Assembly (NCBI GenBank): GCA_033064195.1
Contig: JARBJD010000413.1
Coordinates: forward strand, 1-56,965
Reading direction: 5' to 3'
DNA from: Blattamonas nauphoetae
Taxonomy: Eukaryota; Preaxostyla; Oxymonadida
Length of the DNA stretch: 56,965 bases
This document shows positions 1 through 11,047 of this stretch, in pieces. A model generated the notes under the pieces. That model was not told the origin of the DNA. It worked only from the letters and a program-made list of their open reading frames with translations, and ran no database searches. Position numbers and translations under genes: made by a program. Numbering within the stretch: the stretch's first letter is position 1; each line of letters starts with the position of its first letter.

Positions 1-619
1 CTGGACGTTGTGGACGTCATCAGCACAACCACACACATCGCCACCATGGCCCCGACAATCACAATCCCCGACATGATCACGATGGGGATGAACAGAGGCA
101 GGAGCGCTTTTGCCCTCGTCTTCTTTTTCTGTTGCCCACTCGACTGTCCAGAAGCAATAGTCGACAGCTTTGTTCTCCACGACTCTCGTCATCGTCGTGT
201 CCCTCTGATTTATGTTTCTGTGAACATCAGCATGGCTGTGTCATCGTCTTTGTAGATGTCCCTCAGCAGTGCTCCGCATCCTCTGATCACCTGGGCACTT
301 TTTGGGTACTGGCGAAGGAGCAGTTGAAAACATCTCGCGAGTCACGCTCGAATCAGATTGCCTTGTCCAAGAGGAGCAGATACGCTTGTTGGAGGTAGGC
401 GCGGGACATGTCGTGTGCTTTGTAGCTTTGCAAAGTTCAGTTTGTGTGGGAAAGATAGAAGAAAGCTGATCGGCAAGAGAAACGCACTCTGTTCTTCCTG
501 TATTCTTTCTCGGTCAAGAACTTGATTGCTTCTTGTACCTGCCTTGCGTTGGTGTATTTCGGCTCTTTTCGATTCACTTGCTCGCTTAGGAACTTCGACT
601 GGACAGACTTTCCTGCCAT
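1..619 (-). CDS. possible tail-anchored protein gene, runs off the left edge
   Basis: A minus-strand frame starts at an ATG at 619 and gives a charged, helical N-terminal part (about 50 residues, with KFLTEKEYRKN). The last stretch before the window edge (about 125 to 10) encodes a KKKTRAK stretch followed by about 30 hydrophobic residues (LLPLFIPIVIMSGIVIVGAM...), a typical single membrane anchor. The frames between do not join directly, so one or two short introns or decay must be assumed. A small tail-anchored protein is the best reading; no family was recognised. The hydrophobic segment is seen directly. The gene model is inference. Confidence 0.3.
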
Positions 620-941
620 CGGACTCGCCCCTGGTGTGGGAAAGGACAGTCCAGAACTTGAGCAAGATTGTCGGAATTTTGTTTGGACGGAAAGACAGAG
701 TCGTCTGGCTGAGAATACTTGCAGTTGGAGGGTTTGGGATTGAGAAGACTTAGCTTTGTATCACGAAGCAGATAATCAGTTTGTCTGTCAGTCCTCGATC
801 ACCGATTGTCCAGAGTTGTGAGTAGAAATGGGCGGGGTGCGGTGAAGTTTGATGGTGAGTTCACTGTCAGATGCAGTTGGACACCGAGTGAGAAGAGGAT
901 CGTGAGTGATGAGAGTGTTGACAGGTAGTACTCAGACAAAA

Positions 942-2205
942 TCATCGTATTTCACGACAACGTCCATCATTGGTTCCTGCTGAGAGGAAAGTGGCTGATC
1001 TTGTTGCTTCTTCTTTTGACCGAGATCCGTCTTCGAATGTGAGGAAAGAATTATTTGAAGTCAGCTTCGATGAGGACACGTCAATTGTCAGCCTTTGAAT
1101 GTCAGTGTGCTTGGGTCGTCCGAGTCGCTGCTCAGTACACGTCTCTTCGATGTCATCTCCACAACTCCTCGCTTGTTGTGTCCACTGATCGTCACACAAT
1201 TCACAAATCCCGTATTTCACTGTGATTGCTATGTTTTCGTCGAGCTGAGCTGAAATCGTTGATCCTCATTTATGTTGTGAGGTGAGGGTGATGCGCCCAA
1301 TTGTTGTCCGGGTGATCTCAATTGGTGCTTCGTTTTGGTCAGAGGTTCATCCACTGTGTATTTTATTGGTTATGTCTGCGTTGTGATTGGAGTGAAGTGA
1401 AGAGCGTGTGTTGTGAGTGTTTCTGATCTGATTTTGATCGTGCATGTTGCTGTCCTGATTGTGCGCATTTTTAAAGACGACGGTGTCCATTTCATTCGCT
1501 TGGTTGATGTGATACTGCTGGTCAGACCGACATTTGAATGGAAGAGGACAGTTGCGTGCTCTATCAAGAACTGCACAAAGTAATTTCGAGTTTCCGCACA
1601 GCTCATGTTCAAACTTTCCCCGAGGCATATGTAGGCCCTCCAGCGTTATGGTTGGCAAGGAAGACAAGCGACGACGAGTGCTGCTGTTTGTCCCCTATCA
1701 AGGAAAGTTCATGTCCTTTCGGTTCGAAAATGTTGGTTTCTGTGTTCTTCGGCGTGGTGAAGTAATCGGCGATGGGCTTATACTTGACCCTGAGCTCCAA
1801 TTCGGTTCGATGTCTTCTTCTCCGAACTCCACATTCTCCAGTCTGATTGCCTCATCATTGTGACTGACGAGGGAAAAGAGAGTCCTCCTCCAATTTACGC
1901 CGCTGAGCACGCTCAACTGTAGCTGCCTTCAAACGAGATTGTTTTGTTAATCACATACGCCCACACTCCTCCATTTCTGCAATGCATATGTCAAACGTGT
2001 TTTTGTAAGTATTCCACCAATGTTTGTATTCGTGATGGTTAGAGTCCCTGAGCGATGTTGTCGAAGATGATTGCGGATTCTGTTGATGAGCTCGAACATT
2101 GATCGATTGTACATCCCTTGATCTCACGACTAGCCAAGTCAATCCTCCATGCGGCACCAATTCCTTGTAACCAACAGAGCCGGAATGCAATTCCAATTCT
2201 CGCAC
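942..2205 (-). CDS. fragments of an unrecognised intron-bearing gene
   Basis: Three minus-strand frames look coding: 1951-2205 (ending with FDICIAEMEECG), about 1609-1930 (LENVEFGEEDIEPN, then LRVKYKPIADYFTTP in another frame) and 942-1220. After EMEECG there is a GTATGT donor, and a GCAG acceptor about 35 nt on would join to ATVERAQRRKLEED, so at least one short intron is plausible. The shift inside 1750-1850 has no clear intron. This may be one decayed gene or two. No domain is recognised. Confidence 0.25.
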
Positions 2206-2559
2206 TGTGTTTTGTTTATCAATCTTGGATTGTGATTGACTGCTAGAATGGCGAGTTATACATGTTCATGCGTCGTCTGGTGTGAGTGAAAGTTGGGAGG
2301 AAGAGGTGATATACGCGATGGAGGGCAGTTTCTCATCCCTCAAGTGTTTGACACAAATTTGACCCACTTTTGATTTCGATCTAGCTCCATTTTTATAAGT
2401 TTTGAGTAACTAGGTCTAAAAAGTGGAAATATGAAATGGAAGCAATTATTACACAATGACAATCACAGTTTTGGATTTTGCGCGGTTTATGGATAAAAGC
2501 GGGTTTTGAGGGCACTATGAAGTGGCTGGTTGAGAAATGCTGTCGCCGGTGTCGAGCGA

Positions 2560-2948
2560 TCAGTTGGGAACCCAGACACAGCTTCGGACGATGTTCCAGC
2601 GATGGACGTGGAAGTCGAGAACTCGGCAAGAGAGAGACAGCTGTCGCAGAGACGAGTGAATGTGGGTCATTATTTTGACATCATAGAAAAGTTCGAGATC
2701 ACCTTCAAACCTCCCTCCGCATTCTTTCAAATTTGCTGTTAAACTCACATAGCTCTTTCTCACCTCAATGAACTGATTGCATGTTTTTCTGGATCCCAAC
2801 CAAAACAATATGGGTTGATCGTCATTTGGTGGACTTTGTACTTCAACCATCTTCCCCACTGCACTGGATGTGGTGTGTACTGGTGAATGTCTTTCACCAC
2901 CATACAACCCTCATCCTCTCTCTCCTCTGTTCCCCCTCCCCCTCGCAT
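2560..2948 (-). CDS. possible exon(s) of an unrecognised gene
   Basis: Two overlapping minus frames, 2760-2948 and 2560-2907, have protein-like composition (KDIHQYTPHPVQWGRW, then INPYCFGWDPEKHA). A GTGAGA donor followed by TTTGAAAG about 40 nt on could join them. They are short and have no recognised family, so chance remains possible. The stretch 2220-2470 just upstream is AT-rich and shows nothing. Confidence 0.18.
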
Positions 2949-3179
2949 GACATTGAAGCTTGATGAATGAATTCACTTTTATTCACTTCTAGTGGTGCAG
3001 TCGTTCAAACAAGTGATACTGCTTTGGTTGGTTTCGAAAGAAAGTGATAATTGTGAGTTGAAACAACAAAATGCATGGAAGACACAACTAAGATGGAAAG
3101 TGTTGATGAGAAAGAGTGGAGGGGAGGCGGAGGCCCGAGGAGGGGAGTTTGATGTCGCAGAAGGAAAAAGGGGGTCTAT

Positions 3180-3790
3180 CGGAGGGAGGTGGAGTGGAGG
3201 ACGAGCGAGGCAAGCAGAGGTGAGAGAGGAGGACGAGCGAGGCAAGGAGGGTGAGTGGAGGACGAGGGAGGCAAGCAGAGGTGAGAGGAGGACGAGGGAG
3301 GCAAGAGAGGGAGTGGAAGACGAGGGAGGCAAGCAGGAGAGAGAAGGAGGACGAGGGAGGCAAGCAGAGAGGTGAGTGGAGGACGAGGGAGGCAAGCAGA
3401 GGTGAGTGGAAGACGAGGGAGGCAAGCAGAGGTGAGGAGGACGAGGGAGGGGCAAGCAGAGGAGAGTGGAGGACGAGGAAGCAAGCAGAGGCAAGCAGAG
3501 GTGAGGGAGGACTAGGGAGGCAAGCAGAGGGGTGAGAGGGAGGACGAGGAAGGCAAGCAGAGGTGGAGGACGAGGGAGGCAAGCAGAGAAGAGAGGAGAG
3601 GACGAGGGAGGCGGAGCAGAGGTGAGAGGAGGACAGGAAGGCAAGCAGAGGCAAGCAGTGAGGTGGAGGACGAGGGAGGCAAGCAGAGGAGGGACGAGGG
3701 ACAAGGAGACAAGGACGAGGACGAGGAGGACCGAGGAGGAGCCAAGGAGGACGAGGAAGACGAGGGAGGCCGGAGGACCCCAGGAAGGAG
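3180..3790. repeat. purine-rich minisatellite, about 28-30 bp unit
   Basis: The plus strand is almost pure purine and repeats a degenerate unit close to GGACGAGGGAGGCAAGCAGA about 20 times. The strand asymmetry removes stops, so several frames stay open for 100-365 codons (for example the Ser/Leu/Pro-rich minus frame over 2979-4076). These are composition artefacts. Such tracts can form triplex DNA; that is general knowledge, not shown here. Confidence 0.9.
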
Positions 3791-4079
3791 GAAGGAGGGA
3801 GCAGGGAAGGACACAGAAATGACAAGGAATAAGGAAAATGGAGGAAGGAGGGACAAGGAAGAATGGAGGAAGTGGAAATGAAAAAGAACAGCAGAATGGA
3901 GGAACAGGAAAGGAAGGAATAACAGAAGAATGAGGAGCTTGCCACGGAATCCCAAATGACCGACCGAATCGCCAGGAAAAGAAGAAAAATGAAAATGATG
4001 AGAAATCACACACAGGTGCCCAGAAGCGAAAGACGGTAATGGACTTAAAATAACTAGGACCCTGGAAAGACCTCATGCC

Positions 4080-5170
4080 TAAAAATAGAGAAATAATGAA
4101 GAAAAAAAATGGCAGACTTGTGAAAAGAATGGAAAGTATTCTGGATGAATTAAGAGAGCCAGTTTGGCTGTCAAAGAAATTGAAAAGGTCATCCGAGGAG
4201 CGGATGGGTGTTGTGGAGGTGAGTGGAAACTAAATTTGTAAGAACCCAACCGAGCGCACAATTTTGCCGTGTTGCTCGGCGAAGAGAGTAACACACCCCT
4301 CTCTGAAAAGAGGGTTTAAGGAAGACAAAAAGAAACCAAGGACGAACTGGTTCCGAAAATGTGGACCAGTGTCCGAAAATACAGTGACATGTGATTTGGA
4401 ATGATATGAAGGAAGTGCAAATAAATCGGAAAGACATTCTTGAACGAAACGGTGGTCGTGCGAAAGCACTGGTGAAATAAAGTTGTGATGTGTTTTGAAA
4501 TAACAGAATTTTGTGAAGTGAAACACGTAATGCACAAATGAGAAACTGAAACTTGTGAATAGAAATCATGACCTATTTGGTGTTTGAGATTGGCAAGTGC
4601 CAATTTTAAATCCATCACGATAACTAAAGAGTTATCGTCGATGGATGAAGTGGAAGTATTGTAAACTTTCTTGTGTTTCGCTATTTTGTGTTGTTCAATT
4701 GTTTTAATTCATTTTCTTCTTTGTGTGAGTTTTTGTTTTGTGATTTTAATGTTTCTTGTTTTTGCAGATATTTCCCTCGCTCACAAATCGAGCAAAGGTC
4801 TGTTCTTTTGGTTTTGTAGAATTTTTGTTTTGTTGCAAAATGAAGAATATGACATGTTTGTTTTCCCTGTTCAACGAGTTTGCGGTGTAAATCCTTCTTC
4901 GTTGATTCGAGAAGCCGGATTTCAGAATTTTGTTTTGAGTTGGGACACTATTGGTTGAAGGTGTATTCGGAATGGAAGCGAATGATGCTTGTGAAGGAGT
5001 GAGGAGGAAAGTGATGTCCTCTTCGTTGATTGAATCAAGGATTGATGGTTCTATGAGATTAGGAAAAGAGAGAAATAAGAGAAAAGAGAGTTGGACTGTT
5101 TTTTTTCTCCTTTCGTGACTGTCTGGCTTGATTTTCGCAGCTTGGCGATGTGTTTTCGTGAATTGCTTTC
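4080..5170. other. stretch without a recognisable gene
   Basis: The region is AT-rich with short frames on both strands that do not look coding. A plus frame at 4671-4958 is rich in Phe and Cys and contains intron-like GTGAGT...TTTGCAG signals at about 4724-4768. A strong hairpin at 4612-4644 is listed separately. Confidence 0.5.
4612..4644. other. perfect-core hairpin
   Basis: CCATC-A-CGATAACT, a 4-nt loop, then AGTTATCG-TC-GATGG. The 8 bp core pairs perfectly and is extended by 5 bp beyond a small internal loop. It lies in a gene-poor stretch. No T-run follows directly, so a terminator role is not supported. Confidence 0.4.
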
Positions 5171-5171
5171 A

Positions 5172-5673
5172 TTAATTCAGTATCTTCTTGTATGTTGATT
5201 TTCTGTGAGAATGATTGAAAAAAGGAAAAGGAACCTGTTTTGAGGCCGGTCGACGTCGAGTGGGATTCCGAGGTCTCCCACCGATTCTGTCGAATCGGGA
5301 GCGGGCATAGTTATATGCCCCCTCCTCGACGTCGAAACCAATAGCCTGTGTCTCGCCAAGTGAGAGTACTTGGGAGACACACTGCATCAATTTCACCTTG
5401 TCGTCTTTGCACCTCATTTCACGATGTAAATGAGTCAAAGACGAACAAAGTGAAGTGAATTTATCTAAAGAGAGAAAGATTGAGAGAAAAGAGAGACAAA
5501 CTATTGTAATAAGCCAGAACTATCTCCTTGATTGGTATGAGTTCATGACGACTATCCAGAGCTTTGATGAGAGGTGCTGCTGGATAGTCGCTATATTGTT
5601 TGACGAGAAGGTCGTAAATCTCCTTCCCGTGCGTGCTGATAGTCGATTTTGGTTTCGTGGTATAAGTTTCCAT
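5172..5673 (-). CDS. two-exon hypothetical protein
   Basis: Exon 1 runs from the ATG at 5673 to 5502 (METYTTKPKS..., ...IKEIVLAYYN). A 37-nt intron at 5465-5501 has GTTTGT at its 5' end and a pyrimidine-rich TTTCTCTCTTTAG at its 3' end. Splicing keeps the frame and joins to THLHREMRCKDDKVKLMQ, GETQAIGFDVEEGAYNYARS and a basic tail ending at 5172. The product is about 150 residues, helical and basic at the C terminus. No family is recognised. Exon 2 coincides with the strongly structured segment 5251-5380, so either the RNA or the coding reading may be a coincidence. Confidence 0.4.
5251..5380. ncRNA. candidate multi-branched structured RNA
   Basis: A 10-bp outer stem pairs 5251-5260 with 5325-5334 (CGACGTCGAG with CTCGACGTCG). 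It encloses three hairpins: 5261-5280 (TGGGA/TCCCA), 5282-5297 (CGATTC/GAATCG, 4-nt loop) and 5298-5325 (GGAG-C-GGGCATA with TATGCCC-C-CTCC). A fourth hairpin follows at 5348-5380: GTGTCTC-g-CCAAGT with ACTTGG-GAGACAC, 13 bp with one bulge. The layout recalls U1 snRNA, but no U1 sequence motif was found. If transcribed on the minus strand, a TTTTTT run near 5218-5223 would suit a Pol III end. The strand is uncertain. Confidence 0.3.
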
Positions 5674-5929
5674 GATTAAGAGAAGATATGATGGGGTTGA
5701 AAATTGATGAGTTTTGCAAGAATGTATATTGGGGACGAAAGGATTACTGAGAAATCTGCCTTCCATGGCCCACAAGTCTGTGTCATCACCTGGAAAGACA
5801 TTCAACCAACCTGATTCGCTCCTCACATCACTCAACTTGTTGACATTTCACCTCTCCCTTCCCACACTCATCAGCAAATGACCTGATTTTTCCCCTCTCG
5901 CCCTCCATTCGACCTGATTATACCCTCAC

Positions 5930-6640
5930 TCTCCACCCATCGCAAATTCACCTCCTTCCTCCCTCCACCCATCACAAATTCACTTCCTTCCGCCCTCCAC
6001 TCATCACAAATTGACCTCCTTCCGCCCTCCACCCATCACAAATTCACCTCCTTCCGCCCTCCACCCATCGCAAATTGACCTCTTTCCGCCCTCCACCCAT
6101 CGCAAATTGACCTCCTTCCGCCCTCCACCCATCGCAAATTGACCTCTTTCCGCCCTCCACCCATCGCAAATTGACCTCCTTCCGCCCTCCACCCATCGCA
6201 AATTGACCTCTTTCCGCCCTCCACCCATCGCAAATTGACCTCTTTCCGCCCTCCACCCATCGCAAATTGACCTCTTTCCGCCCTCCACCCATCGCAAATT
6301 GACCTCTTTCCTCCCTCCACCCATCGCAAATTGACCTCTTTCCTCCACTCATCACAAATTGACCTCCTTCCGCCCTCCACCCATCGCAAATTGACCTCTT
6401 TCCGCCCTCCACCCATCGCAAATTGACCTCCTTCCGCCCTCCACCCATCGCAAATTGACCTCCTTCCGCCCTCCACCCATCGCAAATTGACCTCTTTCCG
6501 CCCTCCACCCATCGCAAATTCACCTCTTTCCGCCCTCCACCCATCGCAAATTGACCTCCTTCCGCCCTCCACCCATCGCAAATTGACCTCTTTCCTCCCT
6601 CCACTCATCACAAATTCACCTCCTTCCGCCTTCCACCCAT
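5930..6640. repeat. minisatellite, 32 bp unit, about 22 copies
   Basis: The unit TCGCAAATTGACCTCTTTCC plus GCCCTCCACCCA repeats with few changes (CTC/CTT, TCG/TCA). Because 32 is not a multiple of 3, each frame cycles through all three readings. The long minus-strand frames of 114-205 codons over this stretch come from the repeat and are not genes. Confidence 0.95.
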
Positions 6641-7485
6641 CCCATTCCTCCAAAACTCATCTCATCCGAGTTGAATTCAGTTCTGTCTCCGCTTCTACTC
6701 ACTCCTCTACACATCATCTCGTCATCTGGACACAAATCGGAGAATTCGCTGGCGTGGATGCAAGGATTCCTTTTTCAACCTGTCAAAGCGATGAACTCGT
6801 TTGGTATCGTCCTGTTGGAGGGAGGCCGGTGAGGCGAATTGACATCAGTGCAGGCAGTGAATTTTCAGCATTTGAAGGAATACCAAGTGATGTGGGATCA
6901 AAGAACGAAACAACCCACAGCCTCAAATCCAGCCAGCAGCAATTCAATCTTGTCCACACTTGCCGCTGTTTTGTGGATAACATTGACACATGGACATGTT
7001 TGTCTTGCCAAACTATCTTCAGAAGCAGGGAAGACGTCACTGTCCAAAACTCCATCGTCTTTCCCTCATTATCATTCCAACGAATTGATATGAACTCCAA
7101 ATGTCTTGTTGTCGATAACACCGCTTCCATAGTCTCTTCATTCTCTCCACCTTTGGAATCGTCTCCTTTCTCCACTCTCTTCCCCACCCACGGAACTGAA
7201 GTCACGAAGTCTGAAATGGGTTTCGAAAACGACATGGGGATGATTAACGAATGCGACTTTGCAAATCACGAGCTGAAGAAACTTGTGATCACTGGGAAGA
7301 CCCGTGCACACTGCTTCGTTGGCGAGCAACAATTTGTCGAGTCTGACAAGGATTCAGACAGTCTCACTCTCAACGGAATTCACTCTCGCTGTGACATAGG
7401 GTTTTTGTCGATGTTTAATTTCTATTCACTAAATTTGGGATGCTTCTGCATCCTCATTCATCGTCATCCAACTCGTTCTAATTGA
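6487..7485 (+). CDS. open frame of unknown function downstream of the minisatellite
   Basis: The only in-frame ATG that opens the whole frame lies inside the 32-bp repeats (6487). The unique part starts at about 6640 and stays open for about 280 codons, with ordinary composition (CQSDELVWYRPVGG, FENDMGMINECDFANHELKK). No domain, signal peptide or clear membrane segment is recognised. It may be a piece of one of the large surface-type proteins common in such genomes. The start is not trustworthy. Confidence 0.3.
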   Translation: MTSFRPPPIANSPLSALHPSQIDLLPPSTHRKLTSFLPPLITNSPPSAFHPSHSSKTHLIRVEFSSVSASTHSSTHHLVIWTQIGEFAGVDARIPFSTCQSDELVWYRPVGGRPVRRIDISAGSEFSAFEGIPSDVGSKNETTHSLKSSQQQFNLVHTCRCFVDNIDTWTCLSCQTIFRSREDVTVQNSIVFPSLSFQRIDMNSKCLVVDNTASIVSSFSPPLESSPFSTLFPTHGTEVTKSEMGFENDMGMINECDFANHELKKLVITGKTRAHCFVGEQQFVESDKDSDSLTLNGIHSRCDIGFLSMFNFYSLNLGCFCILIHRHPTRSN

Positions 7486-7695
7486 CACCATGACATGCTA
7501 TTATCGTCCTTGCCATCATTTTTTCGTCTCTCTCTCTCATATCTCCTGCCCCCCTCTCTCATCAACTTCGATGGCGAAGCACACTTACCATGTTCATGAT
7601 CCGACTTCCCAGCTCCAACAAGTCCTCTCAACTGTCTTCCCACAGTGTGAATGTCATTATAACAGCACAGAGTCGTTTTTTTTGTTCCGTCTGAA

Positions 7696-8511
7696 TCAGT
7701 TTCTCTTCACCGTACATGACTTTCCGGCCATTCTTTTCCTTTCATATTTTCGTCGATTTCTCTTCAATTCTTGCTTTTTCTGAATGTTCATCTCGAAATA
7801 ATGAAAAGATGGAAAAAATATCGGACAAGAGATTGTCTTGGATAAAAACGAAAAGTTGTTAGGGTTAGAACACCAACAGTGGTGAAATTGGCGAGAGGTA
7901 TTCACCAAGCAATGAAAACGTGATTGTTGAGTGTGTTTCGTCTGATATAATGGATCTTGGGAGACGAATTGAAGTGAAAAGCCTGACTGAGTCACAGTGA
8001 CAGAAACGGCGTGGTGAGGCTTGGGGTGGGTGAGGATAAACAGGAGTGGTGTTTGGTCAACAAAGAAGTATGGAGTTCGCTTGATTAGAACCTCTCCTTT
8101 GATTACACACCACCAGTCTGTGGTGGAGGCAAGTTGGAAGCGAGGGGTCGGATGTGGTGCGAGTAGAGTGGATTTGAATGAGTAGGTGGAAATGCGGAGA
8201 GGTTCGAGGGAGGGAAGGATGGTGTGATGAGGGATGATTGTTTGTTGGAGTGAGTGTGCTCGTGTGACACAATCGCGAACACGAACGATGAAGGGCGAGA
8301 GGTGGCGCAGGTGCGGGGAGGTTGAAGAGGGCGGTGAGGAGGGCTTGCTGTGAGAACTGGATGGATGAAGGAAAATGAGTACCAAGCAAACAACAACGAT
8401 AAAACAGCGAGTGGAAAGAAAAATCAAAAAAAACTCCAAATTGTTCGCACACCTCTTCAAATTATTCCATGGCCCATAATCTGTGAAAGACCGGTCTTCA
8501 GAAACCCACAC
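7696..8511 (-). CDS. 271-codon open frame, unknown
   Basis: The frame has one hydrophobic segment near residues 25-50 (FFLIFLSTRCFIVVVCLVLIF) followed by a Ser/Pro/His-rich stretch, then a less biased part (DWWCVIKGEVLIKRTPYFFV). A second minus frame is open over 8057-8452, so low stop density explains part of the length. No family is recognised. It may be a gene with a membrane segment or chance. Confidence 0.22.
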   Translation of the reverse strand: MWVSEDRSFTDYGPWNNLKRCANNLEFFLIFLSTRCFIVVVCLVLIFLHPSSSHSKPSSPPSSTSPHLRHLSPFIVRVRDCVTRAHSLQQTIIPHHTILPSLEPLRISTYSFKSTLLAPHPTPRFQLASTTDWWCVIKGEVLIKRTPYFFVDQTPLLFILTHPKPHHAVSVTVTQSGFSLQFVSQDPLYQTKHTQQSRFHCLVNTSRQFHHCWCSNPNNFSFLSKTISCPIFFPSFHYFEMNIQKKQELKRNRRKYERKRMAGKSCTVKRN

Positions 8512-8619
8512 AACAGCAAATTTGTCCGATTCGACGGCGCAGTCTCACCATCGAATTCTCCAAGTTTCGTCACTTGTTTTGTTCAAATGTGCATCATCAA
8601 GCAGAATGAATGTTGATAT

Positions 8620-10410
8620 CTACCTTAATTCCGCCAAGTCGCTTCTCATAAGTGCAATCAATGTTGTACCCACATTCGACGAGAGAAACAACAAAGAGTC
8701 GCCGGGATGCTTCATTTGCACAAGAGGCGCTAAATACGTGTCCAATATCGGCTCAGGTTCGCTGGACATCTGCATTTCACCTAAAACACGCTCAAACGAG
8801 ACAAGTGACACACCAGGCGGCTTGTACTTCGAGATCATCACTAAAGCCTGCGATGAATGCTCGTTCAGCAGCTGTGAACGGTTGAGTGTGATGAATTCTG
8901 TAATATTCTCAATTGCCTTCGCGCATTCGAACTCAACGTACAACTGTTTCCGCATTTGTCTTCTCACAACTTTTCCTTCGCCACGTAAGTTCCTGGAAGC
9001 ACACAATTATAAGAAGAGCATCTGCTTGATATGTCGTCAGGAGCAGAGGCCAAGGCAGAGGAACAAGAATCGCGTTTAAGATGTGTGCGAACTGTTCATA
9101 CGAAATGAGGTCCGGTGACGACTTGAGCAGAACAGGCAGCGCCGCCAAGGTGGAGAAGGCGATACAGAACAATGTTAGGTATTCGTCAGTTTCTGTGTGA
9201 GGGAAGAAGCACTGCGGTTTCGCCACAGAATCGTTGAATCGTGTTTCCATCAGAGACTCAAACGCGTGACAGTGTTCCAAGTATCCCGATAAGCGTGCCG
9301 AATACTTCATGATCCTGAATCATACGATGATGGTGCGGGTCCACCAGGTTCATCGACGCTTGAATGGTCGAGATCGTTTTGATAATCCCGAACACCTGTG
9401 TCAGCTCCCGACGATCAGTCATCGTCCCATTCACTGCCAGACCCAATGTGTTGTGCAGATTGTCTGAGAGTAATCCAAGAAAACGAGCAAAAAGACAAAC
9501 TGACGTTCCTCCACTGATAATCCAGGTCCACACATATATGTCACAAACTCCTTCATCAGATTCACTACAATTGAGTCGTGCAGAAGGTCATCCGTTCTTG
9601 GCCTGACATTCGAATTCTGCCAAGATGACGAACCAATGACAACAAACAATGTCCAGGATATTTACATCTAAATCGCTCATCACAGCACAGTCTTGGGCAG
9701 GCAGCGCATCCAACTCCCCATCGTTGATCCTCTGCAGCAGTTGCGGGATGTTTGTTGGGTTGACAGGAATTTGAAGCATCTCCAGCTCGTACCACAGAAC
9801 TCCCAATGACCAGATGTCGCTTTTCGAGTTGTATCTGAACTAACGAACAATGAATCAAAAGCCAAGGATACACACAATTGGCCTGTCAGAAGCTCAGGGC
9901 TCATGTAGAAAAGTGTGCCTGTTTTTTTGTGGTTGCCATTTTGAACGAGTGCCGTAGATTCTGCAACTCACCAGTCACCTAGACACACACCCCACATTGA
10001 AAGAGAGAACCATCCATACCAAGTTTCGCCACTCCAGGGCTCGTCAAATCCACGATTTCTGATTTGATGTCGCGATGAAAACTTATCTGCTTGTGCAGTT
10101 CTCGTAATGTTAAAGAAATGTGTGTGATGATATCCAAAATTCGCTGAAGAGAGTGACGATATCAGAGACATACCGATTCAACGAGTATGTAGTTCTCTTT
10201 CCGGTGCTTCCTAATCAGCTGGCCCGCATCCCCCGAGTTGCTAAACTCAATCACAACAAACACGCTCTCTTATTCCAACTGAGCACGTCGGAGAAGCGAA
10301 TGTTTGCGTGGGAGCCATGGAGGATGGATCTGCCCCCTGAGATCTTTCTCTCAATTAACAACACGACTATTCACGATATCACTTACATTTTCCATTACCA
10401 TCTCGAAGTT
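8620..10410 (-). pseudogene. NEK-like Ser/Thr protein kinase with helical C-terminal region, decayed
   Basis: Reading down the minus strand gives VFVVIEFSNSGDAGQLI (hinge and helix D), SFHRDIKSEIVDL (catalytic loop, HRD with Lys), GVAKLGDW (at the DFG position), TGTLFYMSPELLTGQL (activation segment, SPE) and YNSKSDIWSLGVLWYELE (subdomain IX). Introns fit at 10144-10173 (30 nt), 9979-10019 (41 nt) and 9835-9875 (41 nt), each GT...AG. The later part (about 8620-9650) is Leu-rich and helical, like an armadillo-type tail. A one-base frame change near 10262 and another near 9310, the lack of a recognisable Gly-loop, and an abrupt end against the beta-helix fragment at about 10490 suggest decay; assembly error is the alternative. 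The kinase identity is strong. Confidence 0.7.
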
Positions 10411-10489
10411 TGATCGTCTTCAATCATCGCTGGCTGAATGTGTTTTTTTCTTATCAAGAATTGGACTTATCTGTTTTAGTTGTTCTCCT

Positions 10490-11047
10490 TCACGATAAAT
10501 CCCAGACACTGGTTCGTCTCCGAATTCACATCGCTGGATGGAGCCTCGCGAACTCGGACATTTCAAGCAGCTGATTCTATTACCTTCATTCAAGTCTTCA
10601 ACAGCCAGTTCTCCGATCAGACATTGTCTGGGAGCGGTATTGTTTTAGCAATAGTGGAACGTTTCACGTCCTCCGTGTCTTCGACTCGCTTTTCGAAAAC
10701 AACAAGGCAGGGACGAAGGGAGGGTGCATCTCAACGCATTATTCCGACCACAGTTTCCACCGATGCATCTTTCGGAAGAACACAGCCGCTGAAAGAGGCG
10801 GCGCACTCTCTTTCAATCAACCAAACCTGATTTTCTTTGAAGACACACATTTCGGTGAGAACAAGACTCTAGAGTATTTGGACAATGCGAAGGACTTCGC
10901 CTTTAATCTGAACTCACTCATCCAATCACCGCGAGCAACAACGTCCACACAAAAATGGATTTCGACTCGATTATCCTCCACTCCTTGTCGAACGTCCCAA
11001 GCAGCGAGCGCAGAATCCGAGCCAGCGACGACAAAACCTCATCTGTG
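10490..11047 (+). pseudogene. beta-helix (POMP-like repeat) protein fragment
   Basis: From 10635 the frame reads FDSLFENNKAGTKGGCIS and then CIFRKNTAAERGGALSF, two rungs of the FxxN...GGxI pattern of right-handed parallel beta-helix repeat proteins. Upstream, in another frame, are FQVFNSQFSDQTLSGSG-like residues that fit a preceding rung. Such proteins are usually large, secreted or on the surface. Only two or three rungs remain, with at least one frame change and no signal peptide, so this is a remnant. It lies head to head with the truncated kinase. Confidence 0.55.

Noticed and set aside
2979-4076. 365-codon minus frame rich in Ser, Pro and Leu
   Set aside because: It comes from the pyrimidine-rich strand of a minisatellite; several frames are open at once.
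4671-4958. Plus-strand membrane-like protein
   Set aside because: The Phe/Cys/Leu content follows T-rich DNA, and the frame contains strong intron-like signals without recognisable exons.
5251-5380. Calling the fold U1 snRNA or a tRNA
   Set aside because: No 5' splice-site pairing sequence, U1 loop motifs, Sm site or tRNA T-loop were found; only the architecture is similar.
6004-6653. Minus frames of 114-205 codons with GGGRKEVNLRWVE repeats
   Set aside because: They are readings of the 32-bp minisatellite in rotating frames.
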